Part shown: in pieces, positions 36,574 through 46,900 of the stretch
Layout of the letters: every line of letters starts with the position of its first letter
Numbering within the stretch: the first letter of the stretch is position 1
Assembly (NCBI GenBank): GCA_047967505.1
Contig: CM106538.1
DNA length: 64,000 bases
Direction: 5' to 3' (one strand)
Origin: Dipteris shenzhenensis
Lineage: Eukaryota > Polypodiophyta > Polypodiopsida > Gleicheniales
Position numbers and translations under genes: made by a program
Notes under the pieces: generated by a model
The model's database searches: none
Seen by the model: the letters and a program-made list of their open reading frames with translations, nothing else
What the model was told of the DNA's origin: nothing

Positions 36574-36613
<40 letters not shown>
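35737..36613. repeat. Cluster of (TA)n, (GT)n and (AC)n microsatellites
   Basis: A (TA)n run lies at 35737-35762 and (GT)n at 35935-35961. (AC)n lies at 36043-36063, (GT)n at 36289-36310 and (GT)n with interruptions at 36339-36404. An inverted (GT)n/(AC)n switch falls at 36390-36415. (GT)n at 36466-36499, (AC)n at 36532-36555 and (GT)n at 36576-36606 follow, ending in a short GA run. Open frames here encode only Val-Cys or His-Thr repeats and are not genes. Confidence 0.92.
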
Positions 36614-36618
<5 letters not shown>

Positions 36619-38945
36619 CATGAACAAAATCTCTTTCTTGGCTATCTATGCAAACATATTTCCTTCCACAAAGATTGAAGATCAGCCTTTGGAGAGTTTA
36701 ACAAGAACATTTTAGGCTTTCCATTCAACGATTGTGGAGTTGATGTTCCCATGGAATAGTTCGGTCTCCTTAATCAATTTAGGTTTTTTTTATATAATGC
36801 ATGTTATCAAGTTCCTTGAAGAGATTGAGAATTTGGAAGCATTTGTGCCCTCTACCTCTTCTCGCCTTTGATAGTATAGAATGGCCGATTCCTGATCCAT
36901 TCACTATAGAGGAATTTAGGATGAATAATAGAAAAGATATTCAAGCATCCATGAAATTCACTTTTAGTTCTAAGTTCATTGATGTGAGTTGGCTCATTCC
37001 CTCTTCGGTGTTTGTCCATTACTTCAAATTGGCCTTCATTCATAGAAAAAGATGATGTGGGCTTGCAAAAAAAAGGCACAATAGTTCTTGGATAATATCC
37101 TCTATCCTGGTTAGGATATTAAGGAAGGTATTCAAAAGGGGGATCACTTTATATGTGTAGTTTCCAATGAAACACTAGTCACAAGGTACCAAGTTTTGCG
37201 AGAGAGTTGTCACAATGCTTGGATTGCATTGGATTGTTTTGTAAAAGAAGAGACAAGAGAGACAAATTTGTATGTCACATGGTGTGATCGAGTGTCTCGA
37301 AGTAACAGATAGTTGGACCTTGAAGCACATTTGAGAGACCTTGTTATAATGTTTGATGAGTATGAACTTTTCTTTACTTTGTATGGGAAGAAAGTAAGAA
37401 GACAACTTGAATCTAAGTCATTTTACAATCATTGGAACCTCCATGTGAAACTAATGTCCACATATTGATTGACTAAATATATGGATATTTTGATCTTTAT
37501 TTCTCATGAAAAATGTCGATATTTTGATCTTGTTTAATTGTAACCATGTTCCTCTTATATGTTTTAATAAAACCTTTATTTGATTTTTTAAATTTAAACT
37601 TTATAAAAGGTGGGCTCTACAAAGGTATAATAATTTTGTCATTGTTTCCTCACTCTGTGTTTTCTTTCACCTCCTCATGCTACTCATGGCCACCCCATGC
37701 CTTGCCAGTTTAGTGCAATAAGTCCACCTTACTTTAGAGATTGATGCACTAGCTGAGTACTTAAGGGCCTTTCCAGGGAATGTCAGTGTCAACATGGAGC
37801 AGTTGGGCTCGCTCCTGGAGGCTCTTCAAGGAGATGTGTGAGCAAAATGGGATAGATAGATTGCATGATGGAGTGTGGCTGTTGTTCTGCAAACATGTCG
37901 GGAGCTAGTTTCATTACAATGCCAACCCAAAACAGATGGAGATGTAGGGGCTGGTGCAGAGGTTCCGGTCCACAAAAGGGTTCATAAGTATAGACAAATT
38001 TTGGACCAAGGGGGTCTTATACATCTTTCGGTGGTGGTGGTGATGGTGTAGATAAGGGGAAAGGAGTTGTCGTGGAGTCGGTGCAGATTGTGGAGGATTG
38101 GCAAGCAAAGTATGAAGAGTTAGCGGATGGCATTGTGGAAGCCAGTGTTCGCAATAGCAAATGATTGGATGTGCTGAAGTGGCAAAGGCATTCCCTATGT
38201 TTGTGGTTAGAATTGTGCACCCACTCCTTCAGTCTGTCATTGCCTCCTCATCCTCCTTAGTGGAAAGAAGCGGATAAGCTTTTAAAGAAGTTTTATAATA
38301 AGCACACACCTTTCCCTGGATTACCAGATCCTCCTTCTTATGAACTGATGGTGATTCAAAGACCAGTAACAGCACATGAATGATGGCAGTAGCAATTGCC
38401 ACTGGGTGCTTAGATAGATGAGGTGCTGCCCATGGAGAAGTGGCCTGAATAGCAAGTGGTGGTGGAGAGATCCAAGCCACATCCTCTGCAGTGGTGGCGG
38501 ATGAATCTGGAGTAGGATCGCAAGCTAAAAAATGTGGTTTGAGTGGAGCGATGACCTAGTTGCAGAGACAGAGTTACCTGAAAGCGATGATGCGAGACTG
38601 AGCAAGGTGGGTGTCATTGATGCACCTATTCAGTATATTTCTAGTTCGGATGAAGAGTCGAACTCTGGTGATGGCTATTGGTAGGTCTCGCATAATAAAG
38701 ATAGGAGATGTTCGAAATGTGGGTTGCTTTTGGACAGGCAAGATCAAAGATGTTTGAAATGTGGGGATGATTTTGGAGAAGTAGGAGAAACAACAAAGGA
38801 TGTTCAGATAGGCATTTCGACTTATGACAGTGGATGTTTTTTTTAGTGTTTTCGGAAATGAGATGTTTTGTAATTCATGTGTATTGAGTGAAGGGTAGTA
38901 CGTCGGCATAACAACTCATGCTCAATGCCTGAAACATACTCCGAA
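36614..38945. other. Repeat-derived DNA, no gene recognised
   Basis: Plus-strand frames between 37660 and 38870 read like a badly decayed coding sequence (for example EMCEQNGIDRLHDGVWLLFC), with many stops and no identifiable domain. It may belong to the far end of the neighbouring Gypsy element or to another retroelement. Confidence 0.3.
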
Positions 38946-38949
38946 TGCA

Positions 38950-39936
38950 ACCGCTAAGTGGCCTCTGAGTGCGCTTCTGCCACTTGCACTTGGGCTTCAA
39001 GAACTACCACCTTGTCCTCTAGTTGCTGCACCTTGGCTCTGCTGACTCCGTAAAGTGTCATTTTCCATCTGCAACTGCATGACTTCCACTTCCAAACTAG
39101 TCACTCTCACAGAATCACCTCCCGCACCATATTGTGAGGCAAGCCACACGAGCAACTGGGAACAAAACTACAACTAAACATCCAGAGGCTGCACTTGAAA
39201 AGAAAACCTGGTTGAGGACACCAGAGAAGCAATCGCAGACTTAGAGATCCCTGTGTAAGCTTTTGGTGTCGACACCCACACCGCCTCGAATACTGCTGCC
39301 ACCATTGGAGAAGCATCCACAGTTATCAATGCTGAACACTGCTGAAGCTACCTTTAAGGGACCCTTCTACTAGCAGAGTACCCTCACAAATCCCTAATGC
39401 AATGGTCATTGGAGTCACCATCATGGTCACTCTTTCCGCCATGACCAGTGATGCCAGTGGTGTAGCTATAGTAATTTGCATGGATGCCACCCCACTGGTG
39501 AAGACACCCCCCATTCCACCTACATGAGAAGGAGTCAAGGGTGCAAGGGTAGAGACCACCCCCTGACTAAGGCCTCTTCGCTGCTTCTTAGCCACTCATC
39601 CAGTAGACCCCTCAGCTTCTTCCTATGCAGGCCCCTCAGGCTCTAGAGTGAGTATCAAAGCAGTAGTCCATCGAGGCACCGTAGACTCCAAATGCAAGGG
39701 GAACAGTATCTCTAGAATTTACCCAATATTTGAATTCACCACGTGCTTCTTCTCTATTGATGTTGCCGCACGTAAAGCTTCTACATGAATCCGCTCCTTT
39801 AGAATCCGGCCCCATGGCGCCACCCACTGCTCAGCAACCACAATCATCCCTTGAGTTCGAGGAGTGATTGTATAAGTTTTAGCTTGCAAGAACACAGACT
39901 CCAGAATACACAGATAGAGATCCCTCATCTGCACGT
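38950..39936 (-). pseudogene. Extra Gypsy ORF, 3' part (after the Copia insertion)
   Basis: Continues the frame left open at 45459 across the duplicated target site. It reads VQMRDLYLCILESVFLQAKT and WVAPWGRILKERIHVEALRA to a TAA at 39721-39719. It then goes on in the same frame (VAKKQRRGLSQGVV...) through further stops. After a shift it reads VTSLEVEVMQLQMENDTLRS and QQLEDKVVVLEAQVQVAEAH, a leucine-rich coiled coil, ending near 38950. I do not recognise the protein. Its position after integrase suggests an accessory ORF of the Gypsy element. Confidence 0.55.
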
Positions 39937-39941
39937 CTGGG

Positions 39942-40294
39942 TGTGAAGATTGTGGGAGAGAGGGAAGGAGTCTCACTTGAGGCTTTCTCACATGCACAAT
40001 GGGGGAATACACACGAAGGTGGAGGCTGAAAAACAGTTTTCCTCTTCTTAGTTGTGTAAGCCAAAAGAACTCTAGTACAAAGAAATAGAAGAACCCTATA
40101 TGTCGGTCTCAAACCAAACTCAACTAACTAAGGTGGCATACTAACTGAGCCACAAACTATAGTAGATAAGGATAGCTGTCATCCAGCTATTATTCGTGGG
40201 CGGTGTACCAACCGCATCTCCAGCTAACAAGTCGGTGACATAAGTACACAACGGTCACCCTGGCATATCTCGAGTGGAGCTCGATATCTCAACA
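39942..40294 (-). repeat. Copia 3' LTR
   Basis: Matches 45100-45453 almost throughout. On the element strand it begins TGTTGAGATATCGAGC and ends CAATCTTCACA. It contains the last 13 codons of the polyprotein. Compared with the 5' LTR it keeps five CpG sites that the other copy has lost. Confidence 0.95.
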
Positions 40295-43200
40295 CTCCCC
40301 CTCGAGCTCAATCCCAAATCCTGCACACCAAGCAGGTCTCTGAACTTGCGCAGCTTCTCTGCGCCCAATGCTTTCGTGAATATGTCAGCTACCTGATCCT
40401 CTGTGCTGACATAAACTAGATCAATAAGACCTAGTAAAACCTTCTCCCGCACATAGTGATAATGCACCTCAATGTGCTTTGTTCTGGCATGAAAGACTGG
40501 GTTCTTTGCCAAGTGTATACTGCTCATGTTGTCACAATAAATGACAACCGGCCCATCTGTAGACTGATGCATATCATAGAGTAGCTTATGCAACCAAGCT
40601 ACCTCACATGTAGCCATTGCTGCACCCCTGTACTCAGCCTCTGTGCTCGACAAGGCAACTGTAGGCTGTTTCTTACTGCTCCAAGTGACTGCAACACTCC
40701 CAAAAGAGAACACATATCCACTGGTAGATCGTCTATCAGAAATGCTACCAGCCCAATCAGCATCAGTGTATCCATGCAACTGTATCTGAACCCCAGCCTC
40801 ATAAAATAGTCCATACTGCAATGTGGACTTCACATACCTGAGTATGCGTCTAGCCGCATCCAAATGCGGTTTCCTTGGAGCCTGCATAAACTGACTTACC
40901 AACCCAACAGCATAGCTCAAATCTGGCCTGGTAATAGTCATGTAAATCAAACTTCCTACTATGCGTCTGTACATAGTAGGGTCTTCCAGAAGCTCACCTG
41001 CATCTGTGCTCAGCTTCACATTCTGCTCCAAAGGAACTGAAATAGGCTTACAGCCTGTCATCCCATATTTGGACAGCATGTCCAATCCATACTGCCTCTG
41101 CAAGAGCTGTATCCCACTTGGTGATCTAATCACCTCAATGCCCAAGAAATAACGCAGCTCTCCCAAATCCTTCATCTCAAACTTCTGTCTCAATAGCATT
41201 TTCACATGAAGGATATCTTCATCACTATCACCTGTGATGATCAAATCATCAACATAAATGACCAGCAGCATAATCCCTTTCTCTGTTTTTCTCACATAGA
41301 GTGAGAAATCTACCTTGGAAATCTGAAAGCCAATAGTGACAAGATACTGTCCTATCTTGTCAGACCATGCTCTAGGTGCTTGCTTCAAGCCATACAAGGC
41401 TTTCTTCAACCTGCAAACAAACTCAGGATGAGTAGCATGAACATAACCTACTGGCTGCTCCATAAAGACCTCTTCTTGCAAATCACCATGCAAGAAGGCA
41501 TTCTTTACATCCATCTGATGTAAAGACCATCCCTTTGATGCAGCCATAGCAATGGCTGCTCTTACGGTTGCCATCCTTGCAACCGGGCTGAAAGTTTCTT
41601 CATAATCAATGCCATATGTCTGTGCATACCCCTTGACAACTAATCTTGCCTTGTATCTATTCACAGAACCATCTGCATTGTGCTTGATCTTATAAACCCA
41701 CTTACAACCAATTGCATTCTTGCCTTTAGGCAAAGGCACCAATTCCCATGTAGCATTAGCATCCAAGGCATCCATTTCTTCATCCATGGCTTTCTCCCAT
41801 TTTTCATTTCCCATGGCTTGCTCAAAAGAAGTGGGTTCTGGTTCCTGTATCACTTTGACCATATAGGCATAGTGAATGGCTGTAAATCCATCATATTTCA
41901 GCCTATCCACAGGATACCTAACCCTGGTAGACCTGCGCAAAATAGGCTCACTTCCAGGTGCTCTCAAAACATCCCTGGTCTTCCTTACTCCAGGTGTAAC
42001 AACAGAAAGAATACCCAACTCATCATCAATGCTCTGTTCTGAGCCACTGGATTCACCATCCACATAAGAGTGACCTGCATTCACATCAAACATGGGCTGA
42101 TCTACCTTCTCTTTTCCTTTTCGTGATACCTGCGTACCACTATCTGCATTGCTTTGAGGAGATTCTCCTGATCTCAATCTACCTGTCCATGGTGAAGTAT
42201 GTGAACCACTGCTAGAGGACACTGCAGGTCCACTGATATTTTGTGATTGCTGCTGTGAATTCTGTGCAGCAATACCATTTTGTGCATCTACATCAATCAT
42301 CACATTTACTGGTTTATACCAGCTGCTCATCTCATCAAAAACAACATCTCTACTCACTGTGAACTTACGTGTAGAAGGGTTATAGCATCTATACCCTTTC
42401 TGCTGCAGAGAATAACCAATAAAGATGCACTTCTCAGCTTTTGGATCCAACTTGGACCTCAACTCATCTGGCACATGGACATAGGCAATGCAACCAAAAA
42501 TCTTCAAATGAGAAATATCTGGTTTCCTACCAGTATACATCTCCTCTGGCGTCATGCCATGTATTGCTGCAGTGGGAGTCCTGTTCATTATATAGACTGC
42601 TGTAGCAACTGCTTCAGCCCAATAATAATCTGGTAGATCTTTTTCATTTAGCATAGCCCGAGATACCTCTCCAATATGCCTGTTTTTTCTTTCTGCAATT
42701 CCATTTTGCTGTGGGGTATGACTGCATGAATATTGCTGCTTTATACCATGCTCCTGCAAGAACCTTGCAAACTCATTTGAGAGGTACTCTCCCCCTCCAT
42801 CTGACCTTAGGCATTTTATTTGCAGGCCTATTTCTTTTTCAACCATAGCTTTGAAAGCTTTGAAGTGCCCAAACACTTCACTTTTCTTTTTCATAAAATA
42901 CACCCACAGTTTTCTGCTGAAGTCATCAATAAATGTGACAAAATAGTGACAGCCTCCAACAGATGCAGCTTTTGTAGTCCACACATCAGAGTGGATTAAT
43001 TCCAATGGCCTTTTACTCTCTTGAACATGCCTAGGAAAAGGTTTCCTTGCCTGTTTCCCAAATTGACAGGCTTCACAAACCTTGTGCATTTCTGCAACTT
43101 TGAATTTAGGCAATCCTGCAACAATATTTTGGGCTTGCATTGATTTTAGTCGCTGTATATTAACATGACCAATGCGTTTGTGCCAGATATCAATATCTGC

Positions 43201-44622
43201 AACTACACCGGTCCCATGTGCAAACATTGCTGCACTCAATTCAGGCATGTCTGCATCCAACGTAAACATCCTGCCCTTCTTCTTTCCTTTTGCTATCAAG
43301 CGACCGTTATTTTTCATATCCTCAACAAAGCATCCATGAGGATTAAATCTAACCTGCAAGCCCTGCTCAACCATTTGACCAACAGAAACCAGGTTCTTGG
43401 TGATGTTCGGGACATGAAATACATCAGACAAGTATTTCTTTTTCCCATCCTGCATAGACAAAGGAATTTTGCCAATCTGCACAATAGGATGTGCAGTATC
43501 ATCACCAGTCTCCACAAATCCTGGTTTTTCCATTTTTCTTGCATCCTGCATCCATTCAGCGTGACCTGTCATGTGGTTTGACGCACCCGAGTCAACATAC
43601 CACACATCATTGCTTTCTTCTGCACTTGTTACAGAATTTGTCATATGCTGCACCATAAACAAATGCTCATTTCTGTCATCGCCCTGTCTACTAGAGGATG
43701 CATAATTGCCTTGCTGCAATTTTCCACTCATAATGTCATTCTGCTTTTTGTAGCAGTCTTTAGCCATATGACCCATTTTGCCACAATAGTAGCATTCAAC
43801 ATTGCTGTTTGCATTTTGGCTTCTCTGCCATCCACCACGGCCTCTTTGGCTCCCCCTGCCTCTAGAGTTACCACGTCCTCCTGCATAGGACTGGTTTTCT
43901 TGTGTTTGCTGCATATTCTGATTTCTACCACGGCCTGCAGATCGGCCTCCTCTACCTCTGCCAGCATTTGAGTAGAAGACAGTTTCTTTTGAAGTTCCTG
44001 CTGAAGAAGATGCACCCCCATTTCTCTGCTCTTCAGAAATTAGAAGAGCAATCAACTCCTCAAAATCAGGAAAGTTTTCACGGACGGCAATGGATGTCCG
44101 GAACTGTGTATAATCCTTTCCTAGACCATTCAAGGTCACAGAAACCAAATCATCATCATCCACTGGCGACCCAATGGAAGCAAGTGCATCTGCAATTTTC
44201 TTCACTTTCATGTGGTAGTCATTTATGCTCAAATTTTCTCTCTGCACATTGTGCAACTCCTGTTTGAGTTGCATTTTCCTGGCTTGCGTATTTGTGCTAT
44301 ACATTTTTGCCAAAGTATCCCATGCCTCCTTTGGCGTATTTGCATCCTGAATATGCACAATCATGGAGTCCGAAATACTGATAGACAGCCAGTACATAAC
44401 TTTCCTGGCTCTCTCATGCCATCCTTTGAATGCCTGCATTTCCTGTTGACTGGGAACATTAGGAAGAACAGGTTCTTCTTCATTTCCTGTAATGAATTCC
44501 CAATAGCCTTTTCCCATCAAGAAATTCGTCATTCTAAACTTCCATGCCTGGAAATTGTTCTTGTCAAGCTTTTCAGTGACAATCTGTGAAAGAGAATCAG
44601 ATGCCATTACAGAACACTGCAA
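40255..44622 (-). CDS. Ty1/Copia gag-pol polyprotein, intact
   Basis: One frame of 1455 codons; the likely start is the ATG at 44607 (MASDSLSQIVTEKLDKNNFQ). Gag (UBN2-like) covers residues 5-200. The CCHC knuckle CYYCGKMGHMAKDC lies near 279 and the protease DSGASNHMTG near 344. The integrase zinc finger (HKRIGH...CEAC) is at 480-525; its catalytic residues are in HSDVW (544), RSDGGGEY (607) and ERKNR (644). The reverse transcriptase has YVDDLIITG near 1124, and RNase H has DADWAG near 1287 and ADIFTKALG near the end. Domain order PR-IN-RT-RH is diagnostic of Copia. All catalytic positions look intact. The stop lies inside the 3' LTR. Confidence 0.96.
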   Translation of the reverse strand: MQCSVMASDSLSQIVTEKLDKNNFQAWKFRMTNFLMGKGYWEFITGNEEEPVLPNVPSQQEMQAFKGWHERARKVMYWLSISISDSMIVHIQDANTPKEAWDTLAKMYSTNTQARKMQLKQELHNVQRENLSINDYHMKVKKIADALASIGSPVDDDDLVSVTLNGLGKDYTQFRTSIAVRENFPDFEELIALLISEEQRNGGASSSAGTSKETVFYSNAGRGRGGRSAGRGRNQNMQQTQENQSYAGGRGNSRGRGSQRGRGGWQRSQNANSNVECYYCGKMGHMAKDCYKKQNDIMSGKLQQGNYASSSRQGDDRNEHLFMVQHMTNSVTSAEESNDVWYVDSGASNHMTGHAEWMQDARKMEKPGFVETGDDTAHPIVQIGKIPLSMQDGKKKYLSDVFHVPNITKNLVSVGQMVEQGLQVRFNPHGCFVEDMKNNGRLIAKGKKKGRMFTLDADMPELSAAMFAHGTGVVADIDIWHKRIGHVNIQRLKSMQAQNIVAGLPKFKVAEMHKVCEACQFGKQARKPFPRHVQESKRPLELIHSDVWTTKAASVGGCHYFVTFIDDFSRKLWVYFMKKKSEVFGHFKAFKAMVEKEIGLQIKCLRSDGGGEYLSNEFARFLQEHGIKQQYSCSHTPQQNGIAERKNRHIGEVSRAMLNEKDLPDYYWAEAVATAVYIMNRTPTAAIHGMTPEEMYTGRKPDISHLKIFGCIAYVHVPDELRSKLDPKAEKCIFIGYSLQQKGYRCYNPSTRKFTVSRDVVFDEMSSWYKPVNVMIDVDAQNGIAAQNSQQQSQNISGPAVSSSSGSHTSPWTGRLRSGESPQSNADSGTQVSRKGKEKVDQPMFDVNAGHSYVDGESSGSEQSIDDELGILSVVTPGVRKTRDVLRAPGSEPILRRSTRVRYPVDRLKYDGFTAIHYAYMVKVIQEPEPTSFEQAMGNEKWEKAMDEEMDALDANATWELVPLPKGKNAIGCKWVYKIKHNADGSVNRYKARLVVKGYAQTYGIDYEETFSPVARMATVRAAIAMAASKGWSLHQMDVKNAFLHGDLQEEVFMEQPVGYVHATHPEFVCRLKKALYGLKQAPRAWSDKIGQYLVTIGFQISKVDFSLYVRKTEKGIMLLVIYVDDLIITGDSDEDILHVKMLLRQKFEMKDLGELRYFLGIEVIRSPSGIQLLQRQYGLDMLSKYGMTGCKPISVPLEQNVKLSTDAGELLEDPTMYRRIVGSLIYMTITRPDLSYAVGLVSQFMQAPRKPHLDAARRILRYVKSTLQYGLFYEAGVQIQLHGYTDADWAGSISDRRSTSGYVFSFGSVAVTWSSKKQPTVALSSTEAEYRGAAMATCEVAWLHKLLYDMHQSTDGPVVIYCDNMSSIHLAKNPVFHARTKHIEVHYHYVREKVLLGLIDLVYVSTEDQVADIFTKALGAEKLRKFRDLLGVQDLGLSSRGSVEISSSTRDMPG
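40295..40303 (-). other. Copia polypurine tract
   Basis: The minus strand reads GAGGGGGAG immediately before the TGTTGAG start of the 3' LTR, the expected place for second-strand priming. Confidence 0.85.
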
Positions 44623-45087
44623 AATATTCTGTCACTGCAAAAAACACAGCTTTTGCCTCACACGGGCAGATCTGCAAAACCGACGAGAGTGGTATTTCAC
44701 CACACAGTCACTTCCTAGTGATGATTTTGCATCAACAGGCAATAGGCATGAATCTGCAACTCCCAATATCTCTGCACACAGGCATACGATGCAATTTCTG
44801 CGGCACCTTTCCACCGACTAGCCGTGCAGTGGTCGCACAGCAAAAAATAGGGCCTTTTTCTGAGTGCCTGCGAAGAACTTCTGCCTTCGAAACGGGCCCC
44901 GCAGCATATACTGCACTCTCGCCACACCGCGAAGGGCGTCTCAATCTGAAACAGTGCACTCCTGCACTTCTGGCTGTGCTACCTGCAGAGATTTGCTCCC
45001 AAACTCGAAATAGGAAAGCAACACTGGTCCTCTTACCAGGACACCACGAACTTGGCTTGTTTTCTTGAGCTCCTTACCACGAACAAG
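44623..45087 (-). other. Copia 5' untranslated leader
   Basis: Between the primer-binding site and the gag start there are about 465 bases. They hold short overlapping frames on both strands and no domain. This is a normal leader for the element's RNA. Confidence 0.7.
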
Positions 45088-45099
45088 GCTCTGATACCA
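45088..45099 (-). other. Copia primer-binding site
   Basis: The minus strand reads TGGTATCAGAGC directly after the CTTCACA end of the 5' LTR. It is a perfect match to the initiator tRNA-Met consensus. Confidence 0.9.
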
Positions 45100-45453
45100 T
45101 GTGAAGATTGTGGGAGAGAGGGAAGGAGTCTCACTTGAGGCTTTCTCACATGCACAATGGGGGAATACACACGAAGGTGGAGGCTGAAAAATAGTTTTCC
45201 TCTTCTTAGTTGTGTAAGCCAAAAGAACTCTAGTACAAAGAAATAGAAGAACCCTATATGTGGGTCTCAAACCAAACTCAACTAACTAAGGTGGCATACT
45301 AACTGAGCCACAAACTATAGTAGATAAGGATAGCTGTCATCCAGCTATTATTTGTGGGGCGGTGTACCAACCACATCTCCAGCTAACAAGTCAGTGACAT
45401 AAGTACACAACGGTCACCCTGGCATATCTTGAGTGGAGCTCGATATCTCAACA
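45100..45453 (-). repeat. Copia 5' LTR
   Basis: A 354-bp partner of 39942-40294. As the 5' copy it would carry the active promoter. Five of its six substitutions remove CpG sites still present in the 3' copy. Confidence 0.95.
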
Positions 45454-45458
45454 CTGGG

Positions 45459-45640
45459 CACCCCCTCAGCTTGTATTCTCCCCGAGCATGATCTCCAAAC
45501 TCTGCCTCCATCACCTCCGCTGAACACATTGGTTGCACGATCACTCCTCGATCCATAGGCAAGAATAGGCGCTGATAAATAAATTGAACCGTCAGCTCTC
45601 GATGCTCTTCCAAAAATTCCACAGCAGATCCTACCACCAA
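45459..45640 (-). pseudogene. Extra Gypsy ORF, 5' part (before the Copia insertion)
   Basis: The frame from 45640 reads MVVGSAVEFLEEHRELTVQF, then MDRGVIVQPMCSAEVMEAEF and EYKLRGCP, where Copia interrupts it. It starts after the pol C-terminus. Removing Copia plus one CTGGG puts this frame exactly in register with 39936. No known domain was recognised. Confidence 0.55.
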
Positions 45641-45653
45641 CTGCTAGCAAAGC

Positions 45654-46900
45654 GCCGATGTTGCTAGATGAACCCTTTTGCCACATGTCCTCATGCGATA
45701 GATCTACAGCCTCCACCTCAACCCAAGAAATCTGTGCCTCATTAGAAATCGAAAATGGGCATTGAAGATTGCCGTCATGATGGTATGGACGAAGCCGAAA
45801 ACCATTAACTGGATGTGGAAGTACGTGCCCTTGCAAATCCACAAGATAAAACGATGTCAATCCGCAATCATGAAAAATCTAGAATGGACCCGACCATCGC
45901 AATTTCAACTTCCTCGGCATCCTTCCAAGAAAGTGTTGAATAGAAGAACCAGTTGGCTACACTCAAAAGATTTTTCTTCGAGGCCAAATCCACCCTCCGC
46001 TTACACCGTGCTTGAACCTCCAGGGTGAGATAATAGCTCTGTAGCTACATATCATCCAACTAATCTAGAACATCCAATCGGGATACCATAGAGTCCTACA
46101 AAAGAAGCCTATCCTCTACCACAATCCTCACACTCAGAACAATATGCTCGATCGGCGTAATTGCTTCCAGCCCAAATGCCAATTTGAAAGGAGTCAACCC
46201 TGTGGCCACCTTGAATGATGTGCGGTAAGCCCATAGTGCTGCCAGTAACTTCTCATCCCAATCCATGCTATGCTCATTCACCAGCAACAACATAATCCAC
46301 TTGAACGTATGATTTCTAGACTATGCCAATCCATTAGCCTGTGGATAATAGGGGGAAGACTTCTTGTGAATCACCATATAAAAAGAATTCATCCACATGA
46401 TGACCTTATTGACAAAGTGAGTCCCCCCATCATCGCTGACAATCTCAATTGGGTAATTGAACCAAGTGAACACATCGTGGTATAGGCATTTTGTGATTGA
46501 CTTTCCGGTATTGTCCCACAAAGCCCAAGCTTCCACCCATTTGGTACAATGATCAGTGGCTACAAGAGTGTAATAATTTCTTGTGCAGGCAACTGCTGGC
46601 TTGAATGGACCCATGAAATTCCAAACCCCACTTCTGAAATGGCTCTAGAGGCGATATGGGGTTAAGTGGCATGCGATCTCGATCAGTGGGCTAGCCCAAC
46701 TATTGGCAAAGGTTACAACTTTTGCAAACTATCTGGCATCCTTTTGCATGGTTGGCCACCATAAACCCACCTGCAAAATTTTCTTTACAGTGACTTTTCC
46801 CACAAAATGGCCACCTGAAACCCCGCAATGGGCTTCCATTAGCACTGCCTCCTACTCATGAGGTGGAACACACCACAGCAGCAACGCCTATGTTAGGTAT
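45654..46900 (-). pseudogene. Gypsy integrase (older element)
   Basis: Minus-strand pieces run from 46900 to about 45700. YYTLVATDHCTKWVEAW carries the first aspartate, IVSDDGGTHFVNKVI the second, and SPYYPQANGLA the region before the catalytic glutamate, with a stop after it at 46323-46321. WDEKLLAALWAYRTSFKVAT and GLTPFKLAFGLEAITPIE follow. The tail VDLQGHVLPHPVNGFRLRPY (about 45830) is the usual end of non-chromodomain Gypsy pol. Broken frames show it is inactive. Confidence 0.75.

Larger units (their letters stand above)
39937..45458 (-). mobile_element. Complete Ty1/Copia retrotransposon with 5-bp target-site duplication
   Basis: Paired LTRs of 353 and 354 bp (39942-40294 and 45100-45453) begin TG and end CA and flank an intact polyprotein. 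The host bases CTGGG at 39937-39941 are repeated at 45454-45458. The minus strand has TGGTATCAGAGC directly after the 5' LTR and a purine tract directly before the 3' LTR. The LTRs differ at six positions plus one indel (about 1.7 percent), so the insertion is fairly young. It is nested in, and on the same strand as, the older Gypsy element. Confidence 0.95.

Noticed and set aside
36339-36623. Open frames of 66-94 codons over the microsatellites
   Set aside because: They encode only Cys-Val or His-Thr dipeptide runs from GT/AC repeats.
43165-44267. Several plus-strand frames of 97-138 codons inside the Copia element
   Set aside because: Antisense shadows of the intact polyprotein frame.
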